Positions 45,219 to 55,892 of a stretch of DNA of 64,000 bases are shown here, one piece after another. The stretch lies in the NCBI GenBank assembly GCA_014281115.1, contig JACONQ010000001.1, forward strand, positions 2,728,001 to 2,792,000. Reading direction: 5' to 3'. The notes under the pieces were generated by a model. The model was not told the DNA's origin. It saw nothing but the letters and a program-made list of their open reading frames with translations, and ran no database searches. The position numbers and the translations under genes were made by a program. The first letter of the stretch is position 1; every line of letters starts with the position of its first letter. The stretch is from Laburnicola sp. R22_1 (taxonomy: Eukaryota; Ascomycota; Dothideomycetes; Pleosporales; Didymosphaeriaceae).

Positions 45219-46295
45219 GGTTGCGGTTGGGGGTGATTGGAGTGGAAGAGCTGTGTGTGGAGTGATTGGATGATTGACTTGTGAGCAGTGATGCACTGCA
45301 AGGGACGATGCTGGAGCTCTTATACTGGTAGTACTATCTCACGCACTGACGTGAATCGATATTGTTGGCATTCTACTGACATCTATACAATCCTAAGACG
45401 ACTAGCATGGTAGGTAGCAGCCGCATTGGATACCACAAATGGTAAAATGGCGCAGTCATCGGGCTATGGCAGACAAGGCGAGTACTTCCATGACGCCCTA
45501 GATTGTGGGCAGGTTGGGACTAATCTTTTATAGGAGTTTGTTCCTAGTTCGACAGGTGACATGCAAAGAAATGGCAGGGCCTTATGGTGTTTCATGTATG
45601 CTAACCATTTTCTCGCACGGAAATGAGCAAAGTATCTGCTTTGAGTTAGCCCGGGCGTCCCGCAGGAGCCTACACTTCTACCGGTAGCCAGGGTCATGTA
45701 TCTCTTTCTCCCGCATATTCGGCATCCCAAGGTTGGGCAACACTAACTAAACTATTCATGTGTACAAGGCCGAGCACGCAAGGCGTACTTGACTAATAAG
45801 CGGCCCTTAAGAGGATGTGTGTTCATTTACTTCCCACCACGATCTCCACCAGTGACCAGAAAATGGTACGCTATACCATGAATACCGTACGAGAGTAAAC
45901 AAGGGATTAAGTCGGCCCACAAACACTACGCAGTACACCGCCTGGTCGATGTATAAACCGCGGAGTGATTCCGCCATAGGACGATATTTTCCTCCCATTA
46001 ATGAGTAGTATTTGTAGCGGTTCACAATGTTGTGGTTGTGGTAAGCGACGCGGGGGTGCGGGGATACATTACCCTGTCTCGGCAGTCAATCTATCGCGTG
46101 CAAAAATCGGTAGAAATCTTGGCGGCATCCGAGAATTTGCGCGCGCGCGGGGAGCCTCATACAAATTGTAAATTTGACTGTGACGCGTCGATAACAGCCT
46201 ATAAACTGTTGAACAACTGTTAGTAAGTCGTGAGGCTGTACAAATACGTGTATAGGGCTATACTGACGCTTTTTCTGGTGGAGTAGTCCGTCGAA
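45219..46295. other. Intergenic, edge of the transposon island
   Basis: Upstream of the small secreted protein gene. From about 46,030 the sequence probably belongs to the degraded repeat that follows. No gene recognised. Confidence 0.45.
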
Positions 46296-47711
46296 ATGGC
46301 TGGAGATCGCCCACAGAGGGTGCGTAGGGCCCCCTCACGGCCTGGAGAGCAAACTGAGGGCGACTGAGCAGCTGCAAAGGCGCGTACAGCCCGTAAGAGC
46401 AGCAAGAAGGCCCCTAAGAAAGCTCCCAGTGGGAGTACTAGAGGGCGCCTGGCGAGCGGTACCGGTAAGGGCCCAACAACTCGCGCGCGACGCTGGGCTA
46501 ACAGTGCCCCAGCAGTCAATCGGGCTGCCCTTGCTTTAGTTAGTACGCAGAACACTACAAATAGACAGCAGGCTCTACCCTTGTCATCGCCGCCACCAGT
46601 AGAGCCTCCCTGTATTGACCTCACTATCGAGAGCACGCTGCCGCTATCGTCGCCCACTACGCCACGCGCGTGTGAGCCTCTCCACCCTCCACTACTTAGT
46701 TTATCGTCGTCGCTGGGTTCGCGAGCGGAATTTGACCTAGAGGTAGACTATAAGCTTATCGTCAACAGCAAGAGCGCTGTTCACCGCCCACCAGAGAGAC
46801 ACAGCCGCTATTTTTAGTGGCTTAATATAGCGGAGAAAGTTATAAACGATATGCTGGAGCAGCCAGAGGCTCAACTTAGTGGGCGTGAGTTTGACTTTGA
46901 GAGCCGTACGGTGGCTTTTCGAGCGGGCGTAAAGTCGCGAAAAATACTAGTAACGCTGGCCGACTTTAGCCAGGTGGAGGAGGACAAGCTTTTTAAAGCT
47001 ATCGAGTACCAGGTCAGCAAATCGCCGGGCGTCCAGCTTGTAGAGGCTATCTTTAAGGTGCGCGTTAAGGCTAAGGCTCTCGAAAAGGCCTTTAAGCGTA
47101 ATTAATTGTTCAACAACCCATTGTCTGACGTGGGTGAGGTGACTCCGCAGCTAAAAAAGCAGACGCGCCATCAATAGCAGCTCCTTAACGAGTCAAGGGC
47201 TATACAGCGCGTAGAGAGCTTGTCGTCAGCGCAGGACTGGGAGAGAAGCCTTCATTAGCACTAGCTCTATCGCAATAGTGAGTGTACAAACTTTAGGAAC
47301 TGGTGCTAGGTAACGCCCAACCACGAGCACTACGCTATTGGAGCTGCCGACTCAAAGTCCTGGGCGAACGCGATCGTTGCTGGCCAGACTAAGCTCCTCG
47401 CGCCGCTAATAACTCTTATCGACTACTAGCAGAGCCCTGCTGGCGGCAGCAACTAGCTAAAGCGTTAGAGAGGTGCTAGTAAAAAGCGCTTAAAAGCCCA
47501 GCGTGGCGGTTATTATAGCAACTCGGAGAGCAATGGGAGCAACAGTGAGGGCGACTTCTGGCGTAACTACGAGCGACGTAAGCGCCAGAAGGAGCGCCAG
47601 AGAGCTATTAACAAGGCTCGCTGGCGCGACGAGAAACACAAGCTGCTCAAGCTCCAGCGTGAGAGCGTCTAGTTACAGCAAAATACTGTCGGATTTGGTC
47701 AGCCTGCAGTA
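46296..47711 (+). pseudogene. Degraded ORF of unknown family, cut by element C
   Basis: One reading frame from the ATG at 46296 (MAGDRPQRVRRAPSRPGEQT) runs for about 470 codons with roughly a dozen stops, mostly TAG, one TGA. The readable parts are basic at the start (KSSKKAPKKAPSGSTRGRL), Pro/Ser-rich, then a region with SREFDF-like and VSKSPGVQLVEAIFKVRVKA segments, then a basic, Ser-rich part (NYERRKRQKERQRAINKARW). The family is not recognised; the style is that of a repeat-encoded protein. The frame reaches the TA where element C is inserted. It continues without a stop on the far side if the transposons are removed, so the insertions fall inside it. Confidence 0.55.
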
Positions 47712-49503
47712 AGCTAGCGCATATAGTTCCTGCGCACATAGGGTTCCTGCGCACCTCACCAAAACGCGACACCTGCACAAAACACGTCAGATTTCTCCAC
47801 AACGCTCTGCAACAATGGATGCTCGTGAGACTGCTATATCGCGAGCTCTTTCTGATCTCTCTATAGGTATTTTTTCTAGCCGAAGGGCTGCAGCTAAGGC
47901 GTACGGGGTCCCTGAGTCTACACTACGCAACCGTCTTAATAGCGCAACGAATAGTGCGCTCAGCCATCAGCATCAGCAGCGGCTGACTCCTCTACAAGAG
48001 GACTTCCTAGTAGACTGGATCCTCGAAGAAGACGCACGCGCCTGCCCTCCCTCACACGCTCGCGCTCGAGAAATGGCCAATCGAATCCTACATATGAACG
48101 GCGATAGTCAGCCTATTAGTAAACTCTGGCTCTCACACTTTATTAAGCGACAGCCACGCGTCGCCTTAGTTATTGGTAGAAAGCTCGAGGCTTAGAGAGC
48201 TAATGCAGCGACTCCAGAGCAGTTGCGCGCGTTCCTAGAGCGCTATAAGCAGACTCGACAGCGGCTCAACATACAGGCGGAGAATACATACAATATAGAT
48301 GAGACTGGCGTTGCTCTAGGAGTATGTACAAACACTAAAGTACTCTCTAGTAGTCAGAAAAAGAAGGCTTACATTCGGTCTCCAGAGAATCGCAAGTGGG
48401 TCTCTATAATTGAGTGTGTGTCGGCGATAGGGCGGAAACTACGCTGCGCGGTCATCTTCAAAGGCCAGAGCCTACAAACTACCTAGTTCCCATCGTCCTA
48501 CGTACCTAGCTGGCTGTATACAACCTCAGAGAACGGATGGACATCGAAAGCAATAGGTGTTGAGTGGCTGCAGCGCATATTTATACCTGAGACGGCTGTA
48601 GGTGATAGCCAGTACCGCCTCCTTATCCTCGACGGCCACGGCAGCCACATTGATATAGAGTTCCTATGGCTCTGTAAACAGCATCGAATAGAGCTCCTAT
48701 ACCTACCTGCGCATACCTCGCACGTCCTACAGCCTCTAGATCTCGCCCCTTTCTCCGTTATCAAGTCTAGTTACCGACGCCAGATCCAGGAGCTTGCATC
48801 GCTTGACGACGCCGCACCTGTTAAGAAGGAGCGCTTTATTGCCTGCTATTATCAAGCTAGGGAGGAAGGCTTCACAGAGCGTGTGATTCGAGCTGGCTGG
48901 CAGGCTGCTGGTATCTGCCCATTCAACATCAATCACGTGCTCAGCTCGTCGCAAGTCTCCCAGAGGCCTACTACGCCTACGCATCAGCAGCAGCCTCAGC
49001 AGCAGCCTCAGAGCTTCCTCTCGACCCCTCAAGGCCCTCGCGATCTCTATATAGCGCAGCGCGACGTCCAGAGCGTCGAGAATCTAGGTCGTAGGACCCG
49101 GCTACTCCTACAGAAAGCAGGTAAGGCTCTAGCAGCTGCAAATGCTAGAGCTGCAGGGCTAGAATCAGAGAAAAGACGCCTTGAGTATCATCTACAGACT
49201 ACTAGCTCTCAGCGTCCTCGAAAGCGCGTTCAAATAGACCCAAATCGACGCTTTGCAGAGGTAGAGACTATCGTAGAGGCTATACGCGCAGCTGAGGCTG
49301 CAGGAGCTCAGCAGCAAAGATCTACTATAGTAAGCGCTTCAGAGACAGCTACTATAGTTACAGCAGCTGCAGCGCTTGAATCTATGTGTACACAATGGCA
49401 ATTATAAGAGCGTTGTGGAGAAATCTGACGTGTTTTGTGTAGGTGACGCGTTTTGGTGAGGTGCGCAGGAACCCTATGTGCGCAGGAACTATATGCGCTA
49501 GCT
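47712..49503 (+). mobile_element. Element C: pogo-type transposon with 97 bp inverted repeats
   Basis: A 1,792 bp element. Inverted repeats of 97 bp lie at 47712-47808 and 49407-49503 and differ at only a few positions; TA dinucleotides at 47710-47711 and 49504-49505 are the target duplication. The repeat begins AGCTAGCGCATATAG and contains GTTCCTGCGCAC twice, 17 bp apart. The transposase stop codon overlaps the start of the right repeat. It is smaller than the others and from a different subfamily. Confidence 0.93.
47815..49407 (+). pseudogene. Pogo-type transposase with two nonsense codons (element C)
   Basis: A single frame of 531 codons interrupted only by TAG at 48193-48195 and 48484-48486. 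The N-terminus holds a Psq/CENP-B-like helix-turn-helix (SSRRAAAKAYGVPESTLRNR) followed by a second one. The DDD catalytic motifs are NIDETGVALG, LLILDGHGSH and LQPLDLAPF. The C-terminal part has a coiled coil (AAANARAAGLESEKRRLEYH). No frameshift is present. Both stops could come from a TGG or CAG codon. Full activity is excluded as the sequence stands, but the inverted repeats are intact. Confidence 0.92.
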
Positions 49504-49544
49504 TACCTATAGCGCCCCAAATAGGTTATCCTGCTTACTCTATA

Positions 49545-51644
49545 CCGTGTCCGTGCGCGTAATGCCCGGATTCGCGTAATGCCCGCGCAACACCAAAACA
49601 CCCTAACTTCAGCACGCGATAACTCCACCATTATGGATCCATATCAGGCTGCGATTGATGAGATAGAATCGCGAGAACCAGGAGAAGATTTTTCATATAC
49701 AGAAGTTGCTGCTAGGCATAGGCTTAAACAATCTACGTTGGGTCGAAGGCATCGAGGGGTAACGCGCCCCAGGCAGGTCAAGAATATCAACCAGCTGAAA
49801 CTCAACCTACAGCAAGAGCAGGAGCTCGTACAATATATCAAAGGACTCACAGAGAGACATATACCTCCCACTCGAGAGATGATACAGAACTTCGCCTCTA
49901 CCATAGCAAAGGAGCCAGTCAGCGAGAGCTGGGTTACCCGCTTTATCAACCGACACAGCATTCAGCTTATCTCGCAATAGACAGTCGGCATGGACAGCAA
50001 TCGCCACAAAGCTGATTCAGAGGATAAATATCGCCTCTATTTCAACCTCCTACACAGCAAGATCGATCAGTATCAGATAGATCCTCGTCATATCTACAAT
50101 ATGGACGAAAAAGGCTTCCTGATCGGTATCGTGGGTAGATCAAAACGAATATTCAGCAGACGAATGTGGGAGAAGAAGGAGGTTAGGGCATCGCTCCAGG
50201 ATGGCAATCGCGCATGGATTACGCTCCTAGCATGTATCTGCGCTGATAGATCAGCTCTGCCGCCAAGCCTCATCTATGAGGCTGCAAACAAGGGCATCCA
50301 ATCAAGCTGGGTAGAGGATATTAAGGCAGGAGAACAAGAAGTCTTTATCACCTCATCACCCTCTGGCTGGACGAACAACGATATTGGGCTTGCCTGGCTT
50401 GAACAGGTATTTGATCGCTGCACAAAAGAGAAGACTCGCCGATCATATCGACTCTTGATTGTAGATGGCCATGGATCCCACATCACTATGGACTTTATCG
50501 ACTACTGTGATCAGCATAGGATCCTCCTTGCTATCCTGCCTCCTCATTCAACTCATACGCTTCAGCCTCTCGACGTTGCGATGTTTAAGCCTCTATCAAC
50601 AGCCTACTCAGCAGAGCTATCAAGATATCTCCATAGAAGCCAGGGCCTGGTTTCTATCACCAAAGGCGACTTCTTCCCCCTATTCTGGAACGCGTGGAAG
50701 GTCTCCTTCAAGGAATCAACTATCCTCAGCTCTTTTAGAGCCACAGGCATATCGCCACCTGATCCTGATCCTATCCTTAATAGGTTTACCCAGGATCAAG
50801 AATCAGGCGATAGCTCCTTATCAGGGTTTAGTGATCATGACTGGAGAAAGATGGATAGGCTTGTACGCTCTGCAGTGAGTGATTAAAGTAGCAAGGATAC
50901 ACAAAAGCTTCGTTAATCACTCCACCACCTATCTGTTGAAAATGAGCTGCTTAAGCATGACAACGATGGGCTTAGGCAGGCGCTATCTATTAAGAAGAAG
51001 CGTGGGAAGAAGAGCAAAGCTCTAGACCTTCAACAGCGCCAGGATTATCATAGTAGGGCTATCTTATGGTCACTAAGGAAAGTAAGGGAGGCATGTGTTC
51101 GTCAATCAATCAAGGAGCAGGAGGATAAGCAGCAGCAGCTTCAAAAAGCAGCGACAGCAGAGCTGAAGAAGGCAGCTAAGCTATATAAGGAGAAAATCCA
51201 GCAGGAGAAGCGTGTTGCGCGAGAAGTAGCTAGGGAGGCAAAGGAGAAAGAGAGGGCTGAAAAGGCAGCTTAGCGCGCTGCCCAGAAGTCTGCCCGCGAC
51301 GCTGAAAAAGCTCTACAACTATCCCAAAAGGGTAAGAGAAAGGCCTCTCAGCCAGCTCTACAGAGTAGAAAGCGTCAGAAACGTGTTGTTGATGCTTAAG
51401 ATAATGGGGAGGCCTCAGAGGGCGCATCTACTTCCCCAACCAGATCTACACGTCGCGGCCGCAACGTCAAGCTTCCTAATAGATATAGATAGTGCAAATT
51501 GATCGCAAGCATCGATATAGTGCTACTCTGGAAAATCTCGTGATAATATTGATTGTGGGTGGTTCTATTGCCTGGTCGCTGATAGAGCGCTTCTGGTGTT
51601 GCGCGGGCATTACGCGAATCCGGGCATTACGCGCACGGACACGG
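49545..51644 (+). mobile_element. Element D: Fot1-type transposon
   Basis: A 2,100 bp element with perfect 51 bp inverted repeats (49545-49595 and 51594-51644), flanked by TA at 49543-49544 and 51645-51646. The repeat starts CCGTGTCCGTGCGCGTAATG and contains CGCGTAATGCCCG twice, 17 bp apart. Only 39 bp of foreign sequence plus the TA duplications separate it from element C on the left. On the right its TA is directly followed by element E. Confidence 0.96.
49633..51492 (+). pseudogene. Fot1-like transposase with five nonsense codons (element D)
   Basis: One frame of 620 codons from MDPYQAAIDEIESREPGEDF to a conserved basic end (RRGRNVKLPNRYR). The N-terminus has a CENP-B-like helix-turn-helix; catalytic motifs are NMDEKGFLIG, LLIVDGHGSH and LQPLDVAMFKP. 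Five internal stops occur (TAG 49978, TAA 50884, TAA about 50914, TAG about 51271, TAA about 51398), no TGA, no frameshift. The C-terminal third is a charged coiled coil (QQQLQKAATAELKKAAKLYK). Closest in style to the transposases of E and F. Confidence 0.93.
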
Positions 51645-51646
51645 TA

Positions 51647-53771
51647 CCATGGGTGCGGGGTCAATGCGCGCCGAGCCTCAATGCGCGCTCAACACGAAAA
51701 CACCTCAAGCTTCAACACCACCTATCGCTACCAATATGGGGTCAATTGAGGCTGCGCTTGAAGCGATACAATCGCAAGAACCTAGAGACTCTATCAACTA
51801 TACAAAAATCGCGAAGGAGCATAGCGTTGTACGCTCTACGCTCACCCGGAGACACCAGGCTGTAACGCAGTCGCGTACAGCTGAGGGAATCAACCGACGA
51901 AAACTTCGCCCTCAACAGGAGCAGGAGCTTATACGCTATATCAAAAAACTCACTTAGCAAGGCCTACCACCTACACAGCAAATAATCCAGAACTTTGCAG
52001 CCTGTATAGCCAAAACGAGCGTTAGCATATACTAGGTTGATCAGTTCGTCAAGCGACACAGCATTGATCTAGTTTCAAGATAGACAGCTAGAATGGACAG
52101 CAATCGCCACAAAGCCGACTTAGAGACAAAGTACAGCCTATATTTCGACCTACTACAGCAGAAAATTAGCCAATACGATATCGAGCCTCAGCACACGTAC
52201 AATATGGACGAAAAAGGCATCCTACTAGGCATTACTACTCGCTCAAAGCGGATCTTTAGTAGGCAGCTGTACAAGAGCAAGGAGGTGAGGCAGGCTATTC
52301 AGGATGGTAGCCGTGAGTGGATTTCGCTCCTAGCCTGCATATGCGCCGACGGATCGGCTCTAGATCCAGCCCTCATCTATCAGGCTGCCTCAGGTAGCCT
52401 ACAATCAAGCTGGGTTGAAGAAATCAACCCTCAGGAACACTCAGCCTTTATCACCTCATCGCCTTCTGGCTGGACAAATAACGAGATAGGCCTCGCGTGG
52501 CTTAAGCAGGTGTTCGATCGCTGTACTAAGGAGAAAGCTGGACGCTCCTACCGACTACTTATCCTTGACGGCCATGGATCCCACCTTACTATGGATTTTA
52601 TCAATTACTGTGACCGGAATAGGATACTCCTAGCTATATTTCCGCCTCATTCGACGCATACGCTACAGCCGCTCGACGTTGTTATGTTTAAGCCTCTCTC
52701 CACTGCCTACTCAGCTAAGCTCTCAGCCTTCCTACACAGGTGCCAGGGACTATCGTCAATCGCAAAAAGAGACTTCTTTAGCCTATTCTGGAGGGCTTGG
52801 GGTAGCTCGTTCAGGAAGCCATTGATTATTAAGGCCTTTGAGGCTACTGGCATATCACCACTCAACCCAGAGGTTATACTTAAGAGATTCACTAAGACCA
52901 GCCTACCCGAGCGGGAATCAAGAGAAAGCTCAACCTCAGTACTCAGCGCGTCTAACTGGAGGAAAATCGACCGGCTCCTAAAGGCTGCAGTAGATATAGG
53001 GAATAGTAATAAGGCAAAGAAGCTGAGCCGAACAGTGCACTCAATTGCCGTACAAAAACAGCTACTACAGCATGAAAATGAGGGACTAAGAGCAGCACTA
53101 GGAAATAAGAAGAGGCGTAGGAAGCGTGGCAAGCCTTTGCTGGATAACCAGCCTACTGAGTACTCAGGGGGTGCTGTTTTCTGGTCCCCAAGGAAGGTGC
53201 AGGAGGCACGTGATCGTCTACAGCAAAAAGAGGCCAAGGCAGAGCAGCTAGTACTCCAAAAAACTAAGGCAGCTGAGGCTCGGAGGGCTAGCCAGCAGCT
53301 GAAGGCTAGACTACTCTAAGAGAAGCGCGTTACGAGGGCTGAGGCTCAGGCAGCTCGAGCGAAGGCAAAGGCGGATCAGGCAGCTGAGCGAGCCCAGAAG
53401 CAGCAGGCTCGCAGGGCTCAGCAACACTACAAGAATTGTATAAAAATAGCTAAGAAAGGTAGCAAAAAGGCATTAAGGCTACCTAAGCAGGGCATAAGGG
53501 AAAAAAAGCTTATTAATAAGGCTATAGATGCTGCTGAGGCCTCAGGTGCTGCATCACAGCCTCTACAGCCTCAGTCGCGCCAGGGCCGGAATATTAGAAC
53601 TCCGAGTAGATTTTTATAGCTATAATTAATTATTAAGATTCATAGGCCTCATCACCAGAAATTCTTATAATAATAGCAATTGTAGGGAGCTCTGCAGCTT
53701 CAAGTTTAGCTGAGCTGGTTTGGTGTTGAGCGCGCATTGAGGCTCGGCGCGCATTGACCCCGCACCCATGG
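51647..53771 (+). mobile_element. Element E: Fot1-type transposon, middle of the tandem
   Basis: A 2,125 bp element with perfect 49 bp inverted repeats (51647-51695 and 53723-53771). The repeat begins CCATGGGTGCGGGG and holds TCAATGCGCGC twice, 17 bp apart. It shares the TA at 51645-51646 with element D on its left and the TA at 53772-53773 with element F on its right; no other base lies between the three. Confidence 0.96.
51736..53619 (+). pseudogene. Fot1-like transposase with four nonsense codons (element E)
   Basis: One frame of 628 codons starting MGSIEAALEAIQSQEPRDSI. Stops are at 51955 (TAG), about 52033 (TAG), 52081-52083 (TAG) and 53317 (TAA); no frameshift. An undamaged stretch of more than 400 codons (52084-53316) includes the whole catalytic core: NMDEKGILLG, LLILDGHGSH and LQPLDVVMFKP. 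The tail ends in SRQGRNIRTPSRFL. The three early stops fall in the DNA-binding half. Confidence 0.93.
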
Positions 53772-53773
53772 TA

Positions 53774-55890
53774 CCGTGTCCGTGCGCGTCGCGTAACGGG
53801 CCACGAACAACATGCTCACCACCACAAAGATGAGGTTATTGTAACAGCTATAATAGCTCTTTTAACGAGATTTTTTGGTGGAGAGACCCGTAACATGCTC
53901 GCGATTGATTTGTATTATCTATATTTGCGTGGAACGTTGATGGTGCGGCCACGAGAGTTGATTTTGGGTGGAGCAGCTGGTGCAGCTTCTGGCGACTCCC
54001 TGACAGCTGCAGTACCGCGCGCGCGTCTCTTGGGCTCACGCTTTGCTGAGGGCGCTCTTGAGGCTTTGCGCTTACCCGTTTGGGCAGTTTTAGATGCTCT
54101 CTTAGTGTTTTGGGCCTCGATTCTGGCCGCGCGAGCAGCCGCCTGTTCGGCCTTCAGCTGATCTCTCACCACTTTGGCTCTCTCTCTCGCCACGCGTCTC
54201 TCCTCAGCCTCTTGCTCTCGGAGGAGCTTAGCAGCAGCTTGAAGCTCCTTCCTGTTCGCCTTTGCAAGCTGCTCCTCATGCTCTTAGTGTTGTACTACTG
54301 CCTCACGTGCACGTGCCTCTCTCAGCTTGCGCGGTGACCAGAAGACAGCACCACTATGGTACTCCTCGCGCTGCTGCAAGTCGAGAGGTTTGCCGCGCTT
54401 TTTGTGCCTCCTCTTAACAGTAAGAGCCTCTCTCAGGCCGTTATTCTCATAGTGTAGCAGCTCGTTTTGAGCTGCGAGTGAGTGGAGCGTTTGAGAGAGC
54501 GTCTTAGAGTCCTCCGCGGCAGTATCCCTCACTGCAGAGCGTACGAGACGCTCCATGTGACGCCAGTCGCTCTCTTTGGGTGCTGGGGGACATGCTTCAC
54601 CTCCTCTATGCTCGCTGGAGCTCTCTCTCTCGAAGCGTTTGAGTATAGCCTCTGGCTCCATGGGCCATATGCCAGTGGCTTCAAAGGAATTGAGGATCGT
54701 CTCTGTCGTGAAGGCAGACTGCTAGGCACCCCAGAACAATGGGAAGAAGTCTCCCTTCGTGACTGGGATGAGCCCTTGGCTCCTTTGGAGGTGGTTGGAG
54801 AGCTCCTTGGAGTAGCTACTTGAGAGAGGCTTGAAGCAAACAACATCGAGTGGCTGAAGCGTGTGAGTAGAGTGAGGGGGAAACACGGCCAGGAGTATAC
54901 GATGGGAGTCGCAGTAGTCAATAAAGTCCTTTGTGAGGTGACTGCCATGGCCGTCAAGTATAAGGAGACGCCAGTCCCTCCCGCGACGCGCTTTCTGCTT
55001 CGTACAGCAATCGAATACCTGCTCTAGCCACGCCAATCTGATGTTGTTGTTCGTCCATCCTGACGGAGATGAAGCCACAAAGACGTTGTGTTGCCCGGCT
55101 TTAATGGCGGCCACCTATGAGGCCTGCAGTGAGCTGTTCGCCGACTGGTAGATGAGGCCGGGCGAGAGAGCACTCCCATCTGCGCAGACGGCTGCTAGGA
55201 GGGTGATCCACTCACGAGAGCCATCTTGGAGAGCTGCAGTGACCTCCCTACGCTCCCACATCTGACGGCTGAACACTCGTTTGGAGCGGCTGAGTACACT
55301 AATTATGAAGCCCTTCTCATCCATATTGTATATATGGCGAGGCTCCAAGCCGTACTGAGTGAGCTTGGAGTGTAGCAGCTTGAAGTACGCCTCGTACTTG
55401 TCCTTAGAGTCAGCTCTGTGGCGTGTGGCGTCCATCCCGAGGGTGTATTTAGAGGTGAGATACTTATGGTTTCGGCTCAAGAAGCGCGTAACCCAGGCAT
55501 CAGAGGCGCTCTTGGAGGAGATCTCAGAGGCGAAATTTCGTATCATCTCTCTTGTAGGTGGTAGCCCTCGCTTTGTTAAGCCTCCAATATACTCTACAAG
55601 CTCGTACTCTTGTTGTGGGCTGAGGAGTAGTTGATCGCGATGTTTGGCTTCCCGTGGGCGCTGACGACCTTGGTGTCTTTGAGTCAACGTAGTCTTTGGT
55701 ACACCGAACTGACGAGCAATTGCGCGGTACGAAAAGTGTTCTCCTGGTTCTAGCGAATCAATTGCTGCAATCGCGTCATCAATCGGAGCCATAGTGGTGG
55801 AGTTACGACGCGTTAAAGTTGGTGGCTTGTCTGGTGTTTTGGTGTTCGTGACCCGTTACGCGACGTGGCCCGTTACGCGCACGGACACGG
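53774..55890 (-). mobile_element. Element F: Fot1-type transposon, inverted orientation
   Basis: A 2,117 bp element in the opposite orientation to C, D and E. The right end (55890 inward) reads CCGTGTCCGTGCGCGTAACG and has CGCGTAACGGG twice, 17 bp apart. The left end (53774 inward) lacks 12 bp and so has only one full motif copy. TA at 53772-53773 is shared with element E; TA at 55891-55892 ends the row. The outer 15 bp are identical to element D although the inner motif differs. Confidence 0.95.
53915..55792 (-). pseudogene. Fot1-like transposase with three nonsense codons (element F)
   Basis: One frame of 626 codons from MAPIDDAIAAIDSLEPGEHF to SRGRTINVPRKYR. Only three internal stops: TAG at 55115-55117, TAG at 54722-54724 and TAA at 54284-54286. 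By comparison with D and E the first replaces Trp in QASW and the second a residue after FFPLFWGA. Catalytic motifs NMDEKGFIIS, LLILDGHGSH and LQPLDVVCFKP are intact, and there is no frameshift. This is the least damaged of the three tandem elements. Confidence 0.94.
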
Positions 55891-55892
55891 TA

